Below, piece after piece: positions 7,433-15,052 of a stretch of DNA of 21,643 nt. Numbering within the stretch: the stretch's first letter is position 1; the number at the start of each line of letters is the position of its first letter. The notes beneath the pieces were generated by a model, which searched no databases, was not told where the DNA came from, and was given only the letters and a program-made list of their open reading frames with translations. Origin of the DNA: Chloroflexota bacterium (GTDB lineage: Bacteria; Chloroflexota; Dehalococcoidia; Bin125); assembly GCA_026707335.1 (NCBI GenBank), contig JAPOXB010000122.1:1-21643 (forward strand). The letters are read 5' to 3'. The position numbers were made by a program, and so were the translations under genes.

Positions 7433-8344
7433 TGCGTGAGCCCGCGGGCGGGCAATCGGCTCCGCGGGGTCGCCGGGCGCGGGGGTGGCGTCGAAGGCGC
7501 GGATCTCGTCGGCGACCAGCGCCGGGAACTCCATCGGGGCGAGGTGGCTCGCCCCGGGGATCGTGAGCCGCTCGGCGTCCGACAGCAGCGGGGCCGCGCG
7601 CGTGAGCATGGCGTCAAACACGCGATCGGTGTGCTGCCCCTGCGCGAGCATCACCGGGCAGCGGACATCCCGCAGGTAGGGCGCGGCATCGAAGGCCGCC
7701 CCCGAGTCGAAGACCCGCGCCTCGACCGGCGGCGGGCAGCGCAGCACGACGCTGCCGTCGTCCTGCTCGGCGAGTCCATGCTTGACATAATCGCGAAACA
7801 CCTCGGGATCCCAGGTCGCGAACGGCGGCCGATCGCGCCAGCGCGCCTCGGCGGCCGCTCGGCTGGGGAAGCCGGCGCGCCGCAAGCGCGCCCCATCGGC
7901 CAGGCTGCCGCGGTTCTTGCGGGTGGGCCCCGCCGGACGCCGGGAAGGCGTGGGCACGATGGGCTCGAGGCCGAAGACGCGCCGGACGAGTTCCGGGCGT
8001 CGCGCCGCGACGATCAGCGCCAGCCCCCCACCCGTCGAGTGGCCGACCGCGTAGACGTCGCGCCAGCCCAGCGCGTCGAGCGCGCCGGCGACGTCGCCCG
8101 CCAGCGTCGGGAAGTCGTAGCGGCCGCCGGGCCGGTCCGAGCGCCCGTGCCCGCGCAGGTCCAGCGCGGCGACGTCGTAGTGCGCGCGGAGGCCCTCCAC
8201 GACCCGGCGCCAGAGGTCGGCCAGGAAACCGGTCGCGTGCAGGAGCAGCAGCGGCGGCGCGCCGGGCCGGGGCCAGTGCAGCGCGTGGATCGAGACGCCG
8301 TCCACGTCGATGAATCGCCGGATGCATTGGTCGGGGGGCGCCAT
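7430..8344 (-). CDS. Alpha/beta hydrolase (paralog B)
   Basis: A 304-residue alpha/beta hydrolase. The nucleophile is Ser103 in GHSTGG, the likely acid is Asp240 and the base is His267 in ASHLAPME. The oxyanion-hole motif is HATG here instead of HGTG in paralog A. The cap region is shorter (a deletion around residues 140-155 relative to A) and the C-terminus has an extra Pro/Ala-rich tail of about 17 residues. The differences in oxyanion loop and cap suggest that the two copies have different substrates. The start is ATG 8344, again 6 bases after a TAGCGT box. Confidence 0.88.
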   Translation of the reverse strand: MAPPDQCIRRFIDVDGVSIHALHWPRPGAPPLLLLHATGFLADLWRRVVEGLRAHYDVAALDLRGHGRSDRPGGRYDFPTLAGDVAGALDALGWRDVYAVGHSTGGGLALIVAARRPELVRRVFGLEPIVPTPSRRPAGPTRKNRGSLADGARLRRAGFPSRAAAEARWRDRPPFATWDPEVFRDYVKHGLAEQDDGSVVLRCPPPVEARVFDSGAAFDAAPYLRDVRCPVMLAQGQHTDRVFDAMLTRAAPLLSDAERLTIPGASHLAPMEFPALVADEIRAFDATPAPGDPAEPIARPRAHA

Positions 8345-8350
8345 GCGCTC

Positions 8351-8356
8351 ACGCTA
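8351..8356 (-). promoter_or_regulatory. -10 box of hydrolase B, leaderless arrangement
   Basis: TAGCGT on the minus strand with a 6-base spacer to the ATG at 8344, as at dinB and hydrolase A. No Shine-Dalgarno sequence lies between box and start. Confidence 0.42.
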
Positions 8357-8515
8357 TGCGCCCGTCCGTGGGCGGGCAATCGCTCCCCGAGGCGGCGGCG
8401 GGCCTCCATCCCGGGGCTTCCGCATGATCGTCCTATATCGGTTATGTATTCCTTACGGTGGCTCGGCCCAGGAGGGCGCCCTCTGCCATTGGGCTCGGAG
8501 CGCTTCGGCATCCGT

Positions 8516-8521
8516 TAGGAT
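8516..8521 (+). promoter_or_regulatory. -10 box before the small membrane protein
   Basis: TAGGAT with a 7-base spacer to ATG 8529, which again implies a leaderless or nearly leaderless transcript. The best upstream TTG-type element (TTGGGC, 8489-8494) is at 21 bases and is too far to be a normal -35. Confidence 0.35.
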
Positions 8522-8528
8522 CGGGGGC

Positions 8529-8792
8529 ATGGCCACCTTCGACGCCGTCCGCGCCGCCGATCGTCTGCGCGAGGCTGGGGTGGCAGATCCCCTGGCGCAA
8601 GCCATCGCGGAAACGATCCGCGAGGCGATCGATCCCCCGCCAAAGCCAGACGACATCGTGACCCGGATCGTGCTGCAGGCGGAGTTGCACGCCGCCCTGC
8701 ACGCGCAGACGCGATGGATGGTGATGTTCGGCCTCGGCCTCGCGGCGGTGGTCATCGCAGCCATCGCGGGCATCGTGGCGGCGCAGGTCTAG
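8529..8792 (+). CDS. Small coiled-coil membrane protein
   Basis: An 87-residue protein with a helical, probably coiled-coil N-terminal part (about 1-58: DAVRAADRLREAG, then AQAIAETIREAI) and one C-terminal transmembrane segment (about 63-86, WMVMFGLGLAAVVIAAIAGIVAAQV). This architecture resembles small DUF1640/CCDC90-like proteins, which are often encoded singly in bacteria and have no established role. The ATG is preceded closely by TAGGAT, so the message may be leaderless. The gene converges on fabD. Confidence 0.72.
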   Translation: MATFDAVRAADRLREAGVADPLAQAIAETIREAIDPPPKPDDIVTRIVLQAELHAALHAQTRWMVMFGLGLAAVVIAAIAGIVAAQV

Positions 8793-8843
8793 CCGGGGCT
8801 CCACGTCGCGGGCGCCGTGTTCCTCCCTCTCCCGATGATCGCA

Positions 8844-9818
8844 CTACGCGCCGGGCGGCTCCTCCCGCCGGGGCGCGTTCAGCCGCATCATGCGCAGCGG
8901 CTCCTCGACGGTGCGCCCGAAGCGGCGCACCAGCCCGGCCATCGCGTTGCCCGGCCCCGTCACGGCGAAGGTCCGCACGCCCTCCCGGTAGGCCGTCGCC
9001 AGCGCCGCCGTCCAGGCCACGGGACGGGTGTACTGCATCGACAGTTCGGCCCGCAGGCCGGCCGCGTCCTCAATGCGCTGGCCGGCGCGATTGCCGATCA
9101 GCGGCGTGAACCCCTCCGCGATGGGCAGCGCGTCGATCAGCGCCTGGCTGCGCTCGTCGGCCTGGCGGAAGTGCTCGCTGTGGAAGGCGCCCGCCAGCCG
9201 CAGCCGCACGGCGCGACCGCCCCGCGCCGTCACGTCCGAGAGCGCCGCGGCCATCGCATCGTCGCGGCCGGCGAGCACGAACTGGTCGGCCGCGTTGCGG
9301 TTGGCGATCACCAGCCCGTGGGCCCCGGCGAGCGCGGCCACCGCCCCCTCCTCCAGCGCCGAGACGGCCAGCAACCCGTGCGAGTCCCGGTCGCAGGCGT
9401 CGTCCTGGTGCAGGCCTCGCTCGTACGCGAAGCGCACTGCCGCCTCGAAGGGCAGCGCGCCGCTCAGCACGAGCGCCGAGTTCTGCCCCGAGGAGTGCCC
9501 CAGCACGAAGTCGGGCGTTGGCAGGCCACCCCATCCCTCGCGGGCGCGCTCGTAGTCGGCGACGGCCCAGGCGACCAGCAGCGGCTGCAGCACCGACGGC
9601 CGCGCGATCGCCTCCGCGTCGAGGGTCAGCCCGGCCTCCCACAGGTCGAGCCCGATGGCCGCCGAGGCCCGGTCGAACGTCGGGCGGGCGCCGGCCGGCA
9701 GCTCCGCCACCCCCCCGGGCCGCTGGGAGCCCTGGCCGGGACAGACGAGCGCGGTGCGCCCCCCCTCGTGGCCCTCTGCCTCGCGGATGGCGGGCGTGTC
9801 GCGGTCGTGGTCGTCGAT
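8844..9818 (-). CDS. fabD: Malonyl CoA-acyl carrier protein transacylase-like (FabD)
   Basis: An acyltransferase of the FabD family, which moves malonyl groups from CoA to acyl carrier protein in fatty-acid synthesis. Visible features are VCPGQGSQRPGG near the N-terminus (nt about 9705-9746), the nucleophile Ser in GHSSGQ (GHSLGE in most relatives), the active-site Arg in YERG, and the catalytic His in AGAFHSEHF. The spacing between PGQGSQ and the Ser matches normal FabD. No ATG, GTG, TTG or CTG exists in frame upstream of that motif. The GTG at 9710 would remove it. I placed the start at the ATC at 9818, which has GGAG 7 bases upstream, but this is a guess; ATC 9848 or a frameshift is possible. 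The frame is closed by TAG at about 9915. No other fatty-acid genes are nearby. Confidence 0.7.
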   Translation of the reverse strand: MDDHDRDTPAIREAEGHEGGRTALVCPGQGSQRPGGVAELPAGARPTFDRASAAIGLDLWEAGLTLDAEAIARPSVLQPLLVAWAVADYERAREGWGGLPTPDFVLGHSSGQNSALVLSGALPFEAAVRFAYERGLHQDDACDRDSHGLLAVSALEEGAVAALAGAHGLVIANRNAADQFVLAGRDDAMAAALSDVTARGGRAVRLRLAGAFHSEHFRQADERSQALIDALPIAEGFTPLIGNRAGQRIEDAAGLRAELSMQYTRPVAWTAALATAYREGVRTFAVTGPGNAMAGLVRRFGRTVEEPLRMMRLNAPRREEPPGA

Positions 9819-9918
9819 GGGAGGGCTCCGCTCGCAGGGCCGGCCGATGGCGCTTGCGATGGTATGCCCCGCGCGCCGTGCGGGGAACGGCCCGGCGTCG
9901 CCTACGGGCGGACGGCGC

Positions 9919-9924
9919 TAGGCT
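9919..9924 (+). promoter_or_regulatory. -10 box before the GOLD-like membrane protein
   Basis: TAGGCT with a 9-base spacer to the GTG start at 9934. It is another near-leaderless arrangement and diverges from fabD. Confidence 0.33.
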
Positions 9925-9933
9925 CGCAGCAGC

Positions 9934-10392
9934 GTGACCCGGCATCGCCCCCGCCTCCACCACCGGCTGCGCGACCGCCTGCGCCCCTGCTGGCGGGCGT
10001 ACCTGCGCGTGCCCCGGCTGCTGCGCTGGCCGCTGACGGGCGCCGCCCTGCTCTTCCTGGCCGTGATCGTCGTGAACCTCACCGGGGGCGAACCGTCGGA
10101 GGTCGAGCGCAGCTTCCAGATCCCGCCGGGTGGGATCCGCACGATCGAGGCGCCCGTCGCGGCCGGGCGCAACAGCGAGGTGCGCTGGGAGATCGGCGGC
10201 CGGGACGGCGACGCCGCCGGCTTCCCGCTGCGAGCGACCCTGCGCGGCCCCGACGGGGAGTTGGCCTCGGCGCTGGGCCCGGGCGGCTTCCGCTTCAAGG
10301 GTGGCTTCGCGGCGGCGCGCTACTCGCTGGAGCTGCGCAACGAATCGGAAGGGGAGAGCGCCGCCGTCGAGGTGCGCTGGACGCTGGAGTGA
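9934..10392 (+). CDS. Membrane-anchored beta-rich (emp24/GOLD-like) protein
   Basis: A 152-residue protein. A strongly basic N-terminus (about 1-35) leads into one transmembrane segment (about 36-50, GAALLFLAVIVVNL). A beta-rich outer domain of about 95 residues follows, with RSFQIPPGGIRTIEAP, LRATLRGPDGE and the end GFAAARYSLELRNESEG. The pattern of an aspartate-glycine turn, a tyrosine-led strand and a closing beta strand recalls the emp24/GOLD fold seen in small secreted Chloroflexota proteins; this is inference from pattern only. GTG is the start because it follows the -10 box at a short distance and begins the basic region. It is transcribed away from fabD and ends 149 bases before the protease gene. 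Confidence 0.62.
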   Translation: MTRHRPRLHHRLRDRLRPCWRAYLRVPRLLRWPLTGAALLFLAVIVVNLTGGEPSEVERSFQIPPGGIRTIEAPVAAGRNSEVRWEIGGRDGDAAGFPLRATLRGPDGELASALGPGGFRFKGGFAAARYSLELRNESEGESAAVEVRWTLE

Positions 10393-10460
10393 CGCCTCCG
10401 CTGCGGGACGCGCCGGACGCGCCCGGGGCGCCCGCTCCATCCGGGAGCGGCCCGCTGGCG

Positions 10461-10491
10461 TACCCTTGGGGAGGCCGAGCCCGCCTCGGCC
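10461..10491 (+). promoter_or_regulatory. Putative -10 box and leader hairpin of the S41 protease gene
   Basis: TACCCT at 10461-10466 (the same hexamer as before ssrA) would start transcription near 10473. A perfect 7-bp hairpin lies there (10473-10479 with 10485-10491, loop of 5). The hairpin could stabilise the 5' end of the message or end the preceding gene's transcript. Confidence 0.33.
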
Positions 10492-10541
10492 CCACCGTCC
10501 CCGGCCGCGCGCACCCCGGCCGGCGGCGATAGGAGCGATCG

Positions 10542-11987
10542 ATGTCGCAGCAAGCGCCCCCGCCCGCGCCGACCGGCGGCCGGCCCCGCGCGCTGATCTT
10601 CAGCCTCATGCTGGTCGTCATCACGGCGGCCTTCGCCCTGGGCGCCGGCGTCACCGGCCTGCTCGACGAGGACGAGATCATCGTCGCGAGCCGCCCGGCC
10701 CGCGCCAGCACCGCCACGATCGCCGTCACCGAGCCGCCGCCGGTCGTGACGGTGAACCGCGATTCGCGCTTCGGTTTGCTCGACGAGGTCTACGAGATCC
10801 TCAACGAGGACTTCGTGGAGCCCGAGGCGGTGGACCTCCAGCGGCTGCGCACGGGCGCGATCAACGGCGCCGTCGGCTCCCTCAACGACCCCCACTCGGT
10901 CTACCTCGACGAAGAAACCTTCCGCATGACCAGCGAGGACATCAGCGGCTCCTTCGAGGGCATCGGCGCGACCGTGCAGCAGGAGGGCGAGGCGATCGTC
11001 ATCACGGGCACCTTCCGCGGCTCCCCGGCCGAGGCGGCCGGCATCCGCGCCGGCGACGTCATCCTCTTCGTCGACGGCGAGTCCACGGCCGGCTGGAGCC
11101 TGCAGTTCGCCGTCTCCGTGATCCGGGGCGAGCGCGGCACGCCGGTCGAGCTCGTCGTGCGGCATCGCAACGACGAAGAGGAGACGATCACCGTCATCCG
11201 CGACCGGATCATCATCCCCAGCGTGCAGTCCTTCCAGATCACCGACCGCGCCGGCGCCCCGGTCACCGACATCGGCTTCGTCCTCATCTCGCAGTACACG
11301 CCCAACACGCTGGCCGAGCTGATCCCGCTGCTGGAGGCGACCCACGCCGCCGGCCTGACGCAGATCATCATCGACCTGCGCGGCAACCCGGGCGGCCTGC
11401 TCTCGGCGACGGTCGACACGACCGGCGTCTTCATGGACGGCGGCCTGGTCCTGACCGAGGTCGACCGCGACGGCGGCACGCACGACTTCTTCGCCGACGA
11501 CGGCGGCGCCGGCGTCGACCTGGAGGTCGTGCTGCTGGTCGACGGCGGCTCCGCCTCGGGCTCCGAGGTGATGGCCGCCGCCCTGCGCGACCACGGCCGG
11601 GCCGTGATCATCGGCGAGCAGACCTTGGGCAAGGGAACAGTCAACCTCCCGCGGCGGCTGTCCGACGGCAGCGTGCTCTACGTCAGCATCGCCCGCTGGC
11701 TGACCCCGGCCGGCGAGTTGATCGAGGGCATCGGCGTGATCCCGGACATCATCGTCGAGCCCACCGACGAGGACTTCGAGCAGCGCCGCGACGTCGCCCT
11801 CTACGCCGCCATCGACTACCTGCGCGGCGAAGTGACCCCCGCCCCTCTGCCGAACGACGGACTCGGCGAGCGGCCCGTGGCCGACGACGGCGGCGCCGCC
11901 GAGGACGAGGAACCGGAGGCCGACGACGGCGAACCCCCCGCCGAGGCGGAGCCGTCGGACGACGAGGAGCCGGCCGAGGAGGAGTAG
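10542..11987 (+). CDS. S41 C-terminal processing peptidase with PDZ domain
   Basis: A 481-residue membrane-anchored serine protease of the CtpA/Tsp family, which trims proteins outside the cytoplasmic membrane. Order of parts: N-terminal transmembrane segment (about 17-38), helical S41 N-terminal region with LNDPHSVYLDEE (about 114-125), a PDZ domain (about 137-225, GSFEGIGATV, then GSPAEAAGIRAGDVIL), and the S41 catalytic domain with DLRGNPGGLL. The Ser/Lys dyad is S339 in SASGSE and K364 in TLGKGT, at the same spacing as in E. coli Tsp. The C-terminal 45 residues are an unusual, very acidic Asp/Glu/Pro/Ala tail. ATG 10542 has AGGAG at a normal distance. Confidence 0.93.
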   Translation: MSQQAPPPAPTGGRPRALIFSLMLVVITAAFALGAGVTGLLDEDEIIVASRPARASTATIAVTEPPPVVTVNRDSRFGLLDEVYEILNEDFVEPEAVDLQRLRTGAINGAVGSLNDPHSVYLDEETFRMTSEDISGSFEGIGATVQQEGEAIVITGTFRGSPAEAAGIRAGDVILFVDGESTAGWSLQFAVSVIRGERGTPVELVVRHRNDEEETITVIRDRIIIPSVQSFQITDRAGAPVTDIGFVLISQYTPNTLAELIPLLEATHAAGLTQIIIDLRGNPGGLLSATVDTTGVFMDGGLVLTEVDRDGGTHDFFADDGGAGVDLEVVLLVDGGSASGSEVMAAALRDHGRAVIIGEQTLGKGTVNLPRRLSDGSVLYVSIARWLTPAGELIEGIGVIPDIIVEPTDEDFEQRRDVALYAAIDYLRGEVTPAPLPNDGLGERPVADDGGAAEDEEPEADDGEPPAEAEPSDDEEPAEEE

Positions 11988-12009
11988 CCCCCGTCGCGAC
12001 GGGAGCCGC

Positions 12010-12015
12010 TAGGCT
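12010..12015 (+). promoter_or_regulatory. Putative -10 box of the TerB/PH-like gene
   Basis: TAGGCT, 27 bases before ATG 12043, with GAAAGGGG in between as a weak ribosome binding site. It is identical to the hexamer before the 9934 gene. Confidence 0.3.
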
Positions 12016-12042
12016 GCGGGCGACCACCGAAAGGGGCCGCCC

Positions 12043-13125
12043 ATGCCGATCGCCCGTCAAGCCAAGGTGGGTCCGTCGATCCTCGACCGACTCATGCGGC
12101 GGCAGCCGCGCCGAAACGCGATCGCGGAGATCCGCGACCTGCTGATCGACGCGGAGCGCGTGGAGGACGTCGAGCCGGAGGCGGTGCAGGCGATCGCCGA
12201 CCGCTACGGCGTCCGCCTCCACAACGACTTCACCCCGGAACGTGACACGATCTACAAGGAATACCTCAACGATTGCCTCGCCGATCGGCGGCTCGACGAC
12301 AGCGAACTGCAGGCCCTGCGGCATCTTCAGCAACTTCTCGATATCACCGATCCCGCGGCGGAGCGCCTGCGCGGAAGCGCCGTTGAACCGATCTGGCGGA
12401 GGGCAGTGTCGGAGGCGGTCGAGGATGGGCGCCTGACCGACGAGGAGAGCATCGCGTTGGGACGCCTCCACGACGAACTCAGCCTCGGCGCTGAGCAGGG
12501 CAAGCGGATCTACGCAGAGGTTGCGAACCAGCGGATGAGGATCGCCTACGACCGGGCCCTCGCCGACGAGCGCCTCAGCCCCGAGGAGGACGCCGAACTC
12601 AGGGAGATCGCCCGTTCGCTCAATGTGACGGTCACGACAGACGAGACTAGCCGCCGAGCGCTCGACCGTTTCCGCCGGTACTGGCTGATCGAGAACGGCG
12701 ACGTGCCCCTCATCGAGCCCGGCATCAAGCTGTACCGGGGCGAGAAGTGCTATGCCAAGCGCCAGGTGGAGTGGCGCGAGTTGCGCCGCGTGACCACCGG
12801 CATCTCCTACGCCGGCCCCACGGCCCGCATCCGCCTAGCCAAGGGCGTCTACTGGCGCATGGGCCACCTGCGCGGCATGCGCCACTCGTCGGAGATGCTC
12901 ACGCGGGTCGACGCCGGCACGCTCTACCTGACGACCAAGCGCCTGATCTTCATGGGGCCGCTGGGTAACAAGACCATCCGCCTCAACCGCATCCTCACCT
13001 TCGAGCCCTACAGCAACGGCATCGAGATCCAGAAGGACGCCGGCCGGAACCCGGTGCTCCTTTTCGGCGACGACGTCGAGATGTTCGCGGCGCTGCTCCA
13101 GCGGGCCTGGAGCGACGCGGGCTAG
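12043..13125 (+). CDS. TerB/Tic110-like helical repeat protein with PH/GRAM-like domain
   Basis: A 360-residue protein of unknown function. The first two thirds hold at least three helical repeats with the pattern A-x2-D-x-R-L-[STD]-x-[DE]-E (residues about 71-101, 118-148 and 169-195) and a weaker one near 26-58. These resemble TerB-like and Tic110-like repeats, which build acidic, metal- or protein-binding helical bundles. The C-terminal third (about 225-355) has a beta-rich pattern ending in a helix. Its GTLYLTTKRLIFMGPLGNKTIRL segment (292-314) is typical of bacterial PH/GRAM-like domains that act at membranes or as protein platforms. No signal peptide or membrane segment is seen, so it is probably cytoplasmic. 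It converges on the channel gene with a 1-base gap. Confidence 0.72.
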   Translation: MPIARQAKVGPSILDRLMRRQPRRNAIAEIRDLLIDAERVEDVEPEAVQAIADRYGVRLHNDFTPERDTIYKEYLNDCLADRRLDDSELQALRHLQQLLDITDPAAERLRGSAVEPIWRRAVSEAVEDGRLTDEESIALGRLHDELSLGAEQGKRIYAEVANQRMRIAYDRALADERLSPEEDAELREIARSLNVTVTTDETSRRALDRFRRYWLIENGDVPLIEPGIKLYRGEKCYAKRQVEWRELRRVTTGISYAGPTARIRLAKGVYWRMGHLRGMRHSSEMLTRVDAGTLYLTTKRLIFMGPLGNKTIRLNRILTFEPYSNGIEIQKDAGRNPVLLFGDDVEMFAALLQRAWSDAG

Positions 13126-13126
13126 C

Positions 13127-13891
13127 TCAGCCGCCGGGCGTCTCGTCGAGCGACTGCCGCAGCGCCGCCACCTCGTCGCGCAGGGCGCGCACCTCGCTGA
13201 GCAGGACGGCCCGGTCCTCGCTGGCCGCGCGCTCGTCGTCCTCGCCGACGAAATAGGCGGCGACGCTGGCCGTGAAGATGCCGAACACGCCGATGCCCAC
13301 GATCATCAGCAGGACACCGAGCACGCGCCCCGCCGTCGTGAGCGGCGACGTGTCGCCGTAGCCCACGGTCGTGACGGTGGTCGCCGCCCACCAGAGCGCG
13401 GTCGGGAAGTCGTCGATCGTGGCGGCGCCGCCCGACTGCTCCACCAGCGCCACGAGCGCCGCCAGCAGCACGGCGGTCACGCCGCCCACGGCCAGCACGT
13501 AGCCGAGCCCCCGCTTGCCGAGCGCCCGCCGCCAGGTCAGGCCGACGCGGGCGAGCACCGCCGCCACCCGGACCAGTTGCAGGATGCGCAGCACCCTCGC
13601 GGCCCGCAGGGGACGCAGGAAGGGGACCACGACGATTACCACGTCGTACCAGTGGCTGATCAGATACCTCCGCCGGTCGGGCGCAAGGTAGGTCTTGACG
13701 CCAAGCTCCGCCGCGAAGGCCGCCCAGATCACCCAGTCGCAGGCGAACAGGACTCGATCGACCGTGGCCGGCAGATCGACCAGCAGCGGCACGAGGATGA
13801 GCGGCGCCATCGCGACGGCCAGCAGCAGCATCGGCAGCTCGGTCGCGCGCTCGACGCGCGCGTAGAGATGGGTTCGGCGTTCGAGATCCAT
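13127..13891 (-). CDS. Voltage-gated-type potassium channel
   Basis: A 254-residue six-transmembrane potassium channel. S1 (about 20-40), S2 (50-68) and S3 (80-92) are followed by an S4-like helix with regularly spaced arginines (RPLRAARVLRILQLVR, 93-108). Then come S5 (128-150), the pore helix, the selectivity filter TVGYGD (175-180) and S6 (188-215). The short cytoplasmic C-terminus (224-248) has heptads of a coiled coil, likely for tetramer assembly. It lacks a regulatory RCK or cyclic-nucleotide domain. ATG 13891 follows a strong GGAGGTGA ribosome binding site. Confidence 0.93.
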   Translation of the reverse strand: MDLERRTHLYARVERATELPMLLLAVAMAPLILVPLLVDLPATVDRVLFACDWVIWAAFAAELGVKTYLAPDRRRYLISHWYDVVIVVVPFLRPLRAARVLRILQLVRVAAVLARVGLTWRRALGKRGLGYVLAVGGVTAVLLAALVALVEQSGGAATIDDFPTALWWAATTVTTVGYGDTSPLTTAGRVLGVLLMIVGIGVFGIFTASVAAYFVGEDDERAASEDRAVLLSEVRALRDEVAALRQSLDETPGG

Positions 13892-13911
13892 GGGTCACCT
13901 CCAACCGGCGC

Positions 13912-13917
13912 AGGATA
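13912..13917 (-). promoter_or_regulatory. Putative -10 box of the potassium channel gene
   Basis: TATCCT on the minus strand, 20 bases before ATG 13891, with the ribosome binding site between. It diverges from the putative promoter at 13945. Confidence 0.35.
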
Positions 13918-13944
13918 CGCCCGCGGCGATCCCGCCCCGCCGGG

Positions 13945-13950
13945 TATGCT
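13945..13950 (+). promoter_or_regulatory. Putative -10 box of the selenoprotein operon
   Basis: TATGCT, 34 bases before ATG 13985. It is the only AT-rich hexamer of this kind in the gap. No good -35 is seen. Confidence 0.35.
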
Positions 13951-13984
13951 TGCCCCTGCGCGCACAGACGGAACCGAGCCGGCG

Positions 13985-15031
13985 ATGACCGCGAACCCAC
14001 TGGTCACCCACGACGCCCCGGACGACCTCCTCGCCGCGATCGACTACTGCTATGAGCAGGGCTGGACCGACGGCCTGCCGGTCGTGCCGCCCGAGCTCTC
14101 GCGCGTCGAGGCGATGCTCGAATGGGCCACGCAGCCGCCCGAGGCGGTCCTCGCGGAGCACCCAGCCACGGGCCTGCAGTTGACGGTGCAGGCCGCCGCG
14201 GTCAACGCCGTCATGGCCGGCTGCCTGCCCGAGTACTTCCCCATCCTCGTCGCCGCCTTCGAGGCGATGAACGAGCGCCCCTACAACTTCCACGGCAGCA
14301 CGGCGAGCACCGGCGGCTCGGCCCCGCTGCTGATCGTCAGCGGCCCCATCGTCGACGAGATCGGCATGAACGCCGGCGTCAACCTCTTCGGCCCCGGCAA
14401 CCGCGCCAACGCGACCATCGGCCGGGCCGTGCGGCTGATCATCCTCAACGTCTTCCGCATGGTCCCCGGCATCGCCGACAAGTCGACCCAGGGCCACCCG
14501 GGCAAGTACTGCTCCTGCATCGCCGAGCGGGCCGAGGCGAGCCCCTGGCCCAGCCTGCGCGACGACCTGGGCTACCCCGAGGGCGTCAGCTCGGTGACGG
14601 TCTACGCGGCGGCCGGCTTCGTCAACGTCGAGAACCACGGCGGCGCCCGCCCCGAGCAGATCCTCGATGCGGTCGCCGACGCCATGGCGAACTACGGGTC
14701 GATCAGCATCGGCCAGTCGGTCGTGGTGCTCTCGCCCGAGCACGCGCGCATCGTCGCGAGCACCGGCTGGAGCAAGGCCGACGTGCGGGAGTACCTGTTC
14801 GCGCAGGCGCAGCGGCCGATCGCCGGCATGCAGCGGGTCGGCAAGTACGTCGAGCGGGAGCGGGCGCTGCAAGGGCTCGAGGAGATGCACCGCGGCCTGA
14901 CGGCCGACGACATCCTCGTCACGGTGGGCGGCGGCGACGCGGGCGGCCACTCGTCCTTCATCCCCTCCTGGAGCCGCTCGCGCGCGTCGATCATGCAGTC
15001 GAAGCCGATCGGGGTCTGCCTTGATTGCTAG
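13985..15031 (+). CDS. Partner protein of the UGSC selenoprotein, function unknown
   Basis: A 348-residue soluble protein. It has conserved-looking blocks: CYEQGWTDGLPVVPPE (22-37), HPATGLQLTVQAAAVNAVMAGCLPEYFP (59-86), NLFGPGNRANATIGRAVRL (133-151) and TGWSKADVREYLF (260-272). From memory, proteins with these blocks are common next to UGSC-type proteins in environmental bacteria and are annotated only as hypothetical. Cysteines that could take part in redox chemistry are C80, a CxC pair (C176, C178) and a C-terminal CxxC (C345, C348) ending the protein. The downstream gene begins 21 bases later with its own strong ribosome binding site, so the two are one operon. I infer a redox or enzyme-complex partnership with the selenoprotein; the reaction is unknown. 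Confidence 0.8.
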   Translation: MTANPLVTHDAPDDLLAAIDYCYEQGWTDGLPVVPPELSRVEAMLEWATQPPEAVLAEHPATGLQLTVQAAAVNAVMAGCLPEYFPILVAAFEAMNERPYNFHGSTASTGGSAPLLIVSGPIVDEIGMNAGVNLFGPGNRANATIGRAVRLIILNVFRMVPGIADKSTQGHPGKYCSCIAERAEASPWPSLRDDLGYPEGVSSVTVYAAAGFVNVENHGGARPEQILDAVADAMANYGSISIGQSVVVLSPEHARIVASTGWSKADVREYLFAQAQRPIAGMQRVGKYVERERALQGLEEMHRGLTADDILVTVGGGDAGGHSSFIPSWSRSRASIMQSKPIGVCLDC

Positions 15032-15052
15032 CGCGCTGCGAAGGAGGCGGCC

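Noticed and set aside
8817..10532. Long plus-strand open frame opposite fabD
   Set aside because: It is a GC-driven shadow, rich in Arg, His, Gly and Pro with no domain. FabD motifs are on the minus strand.
10130..12145. Plus-strand Arg-rich frame overlapping the S41 protease gene
   Set aside because: It is out of frame with the protease, low in complexity and has no plausible start.
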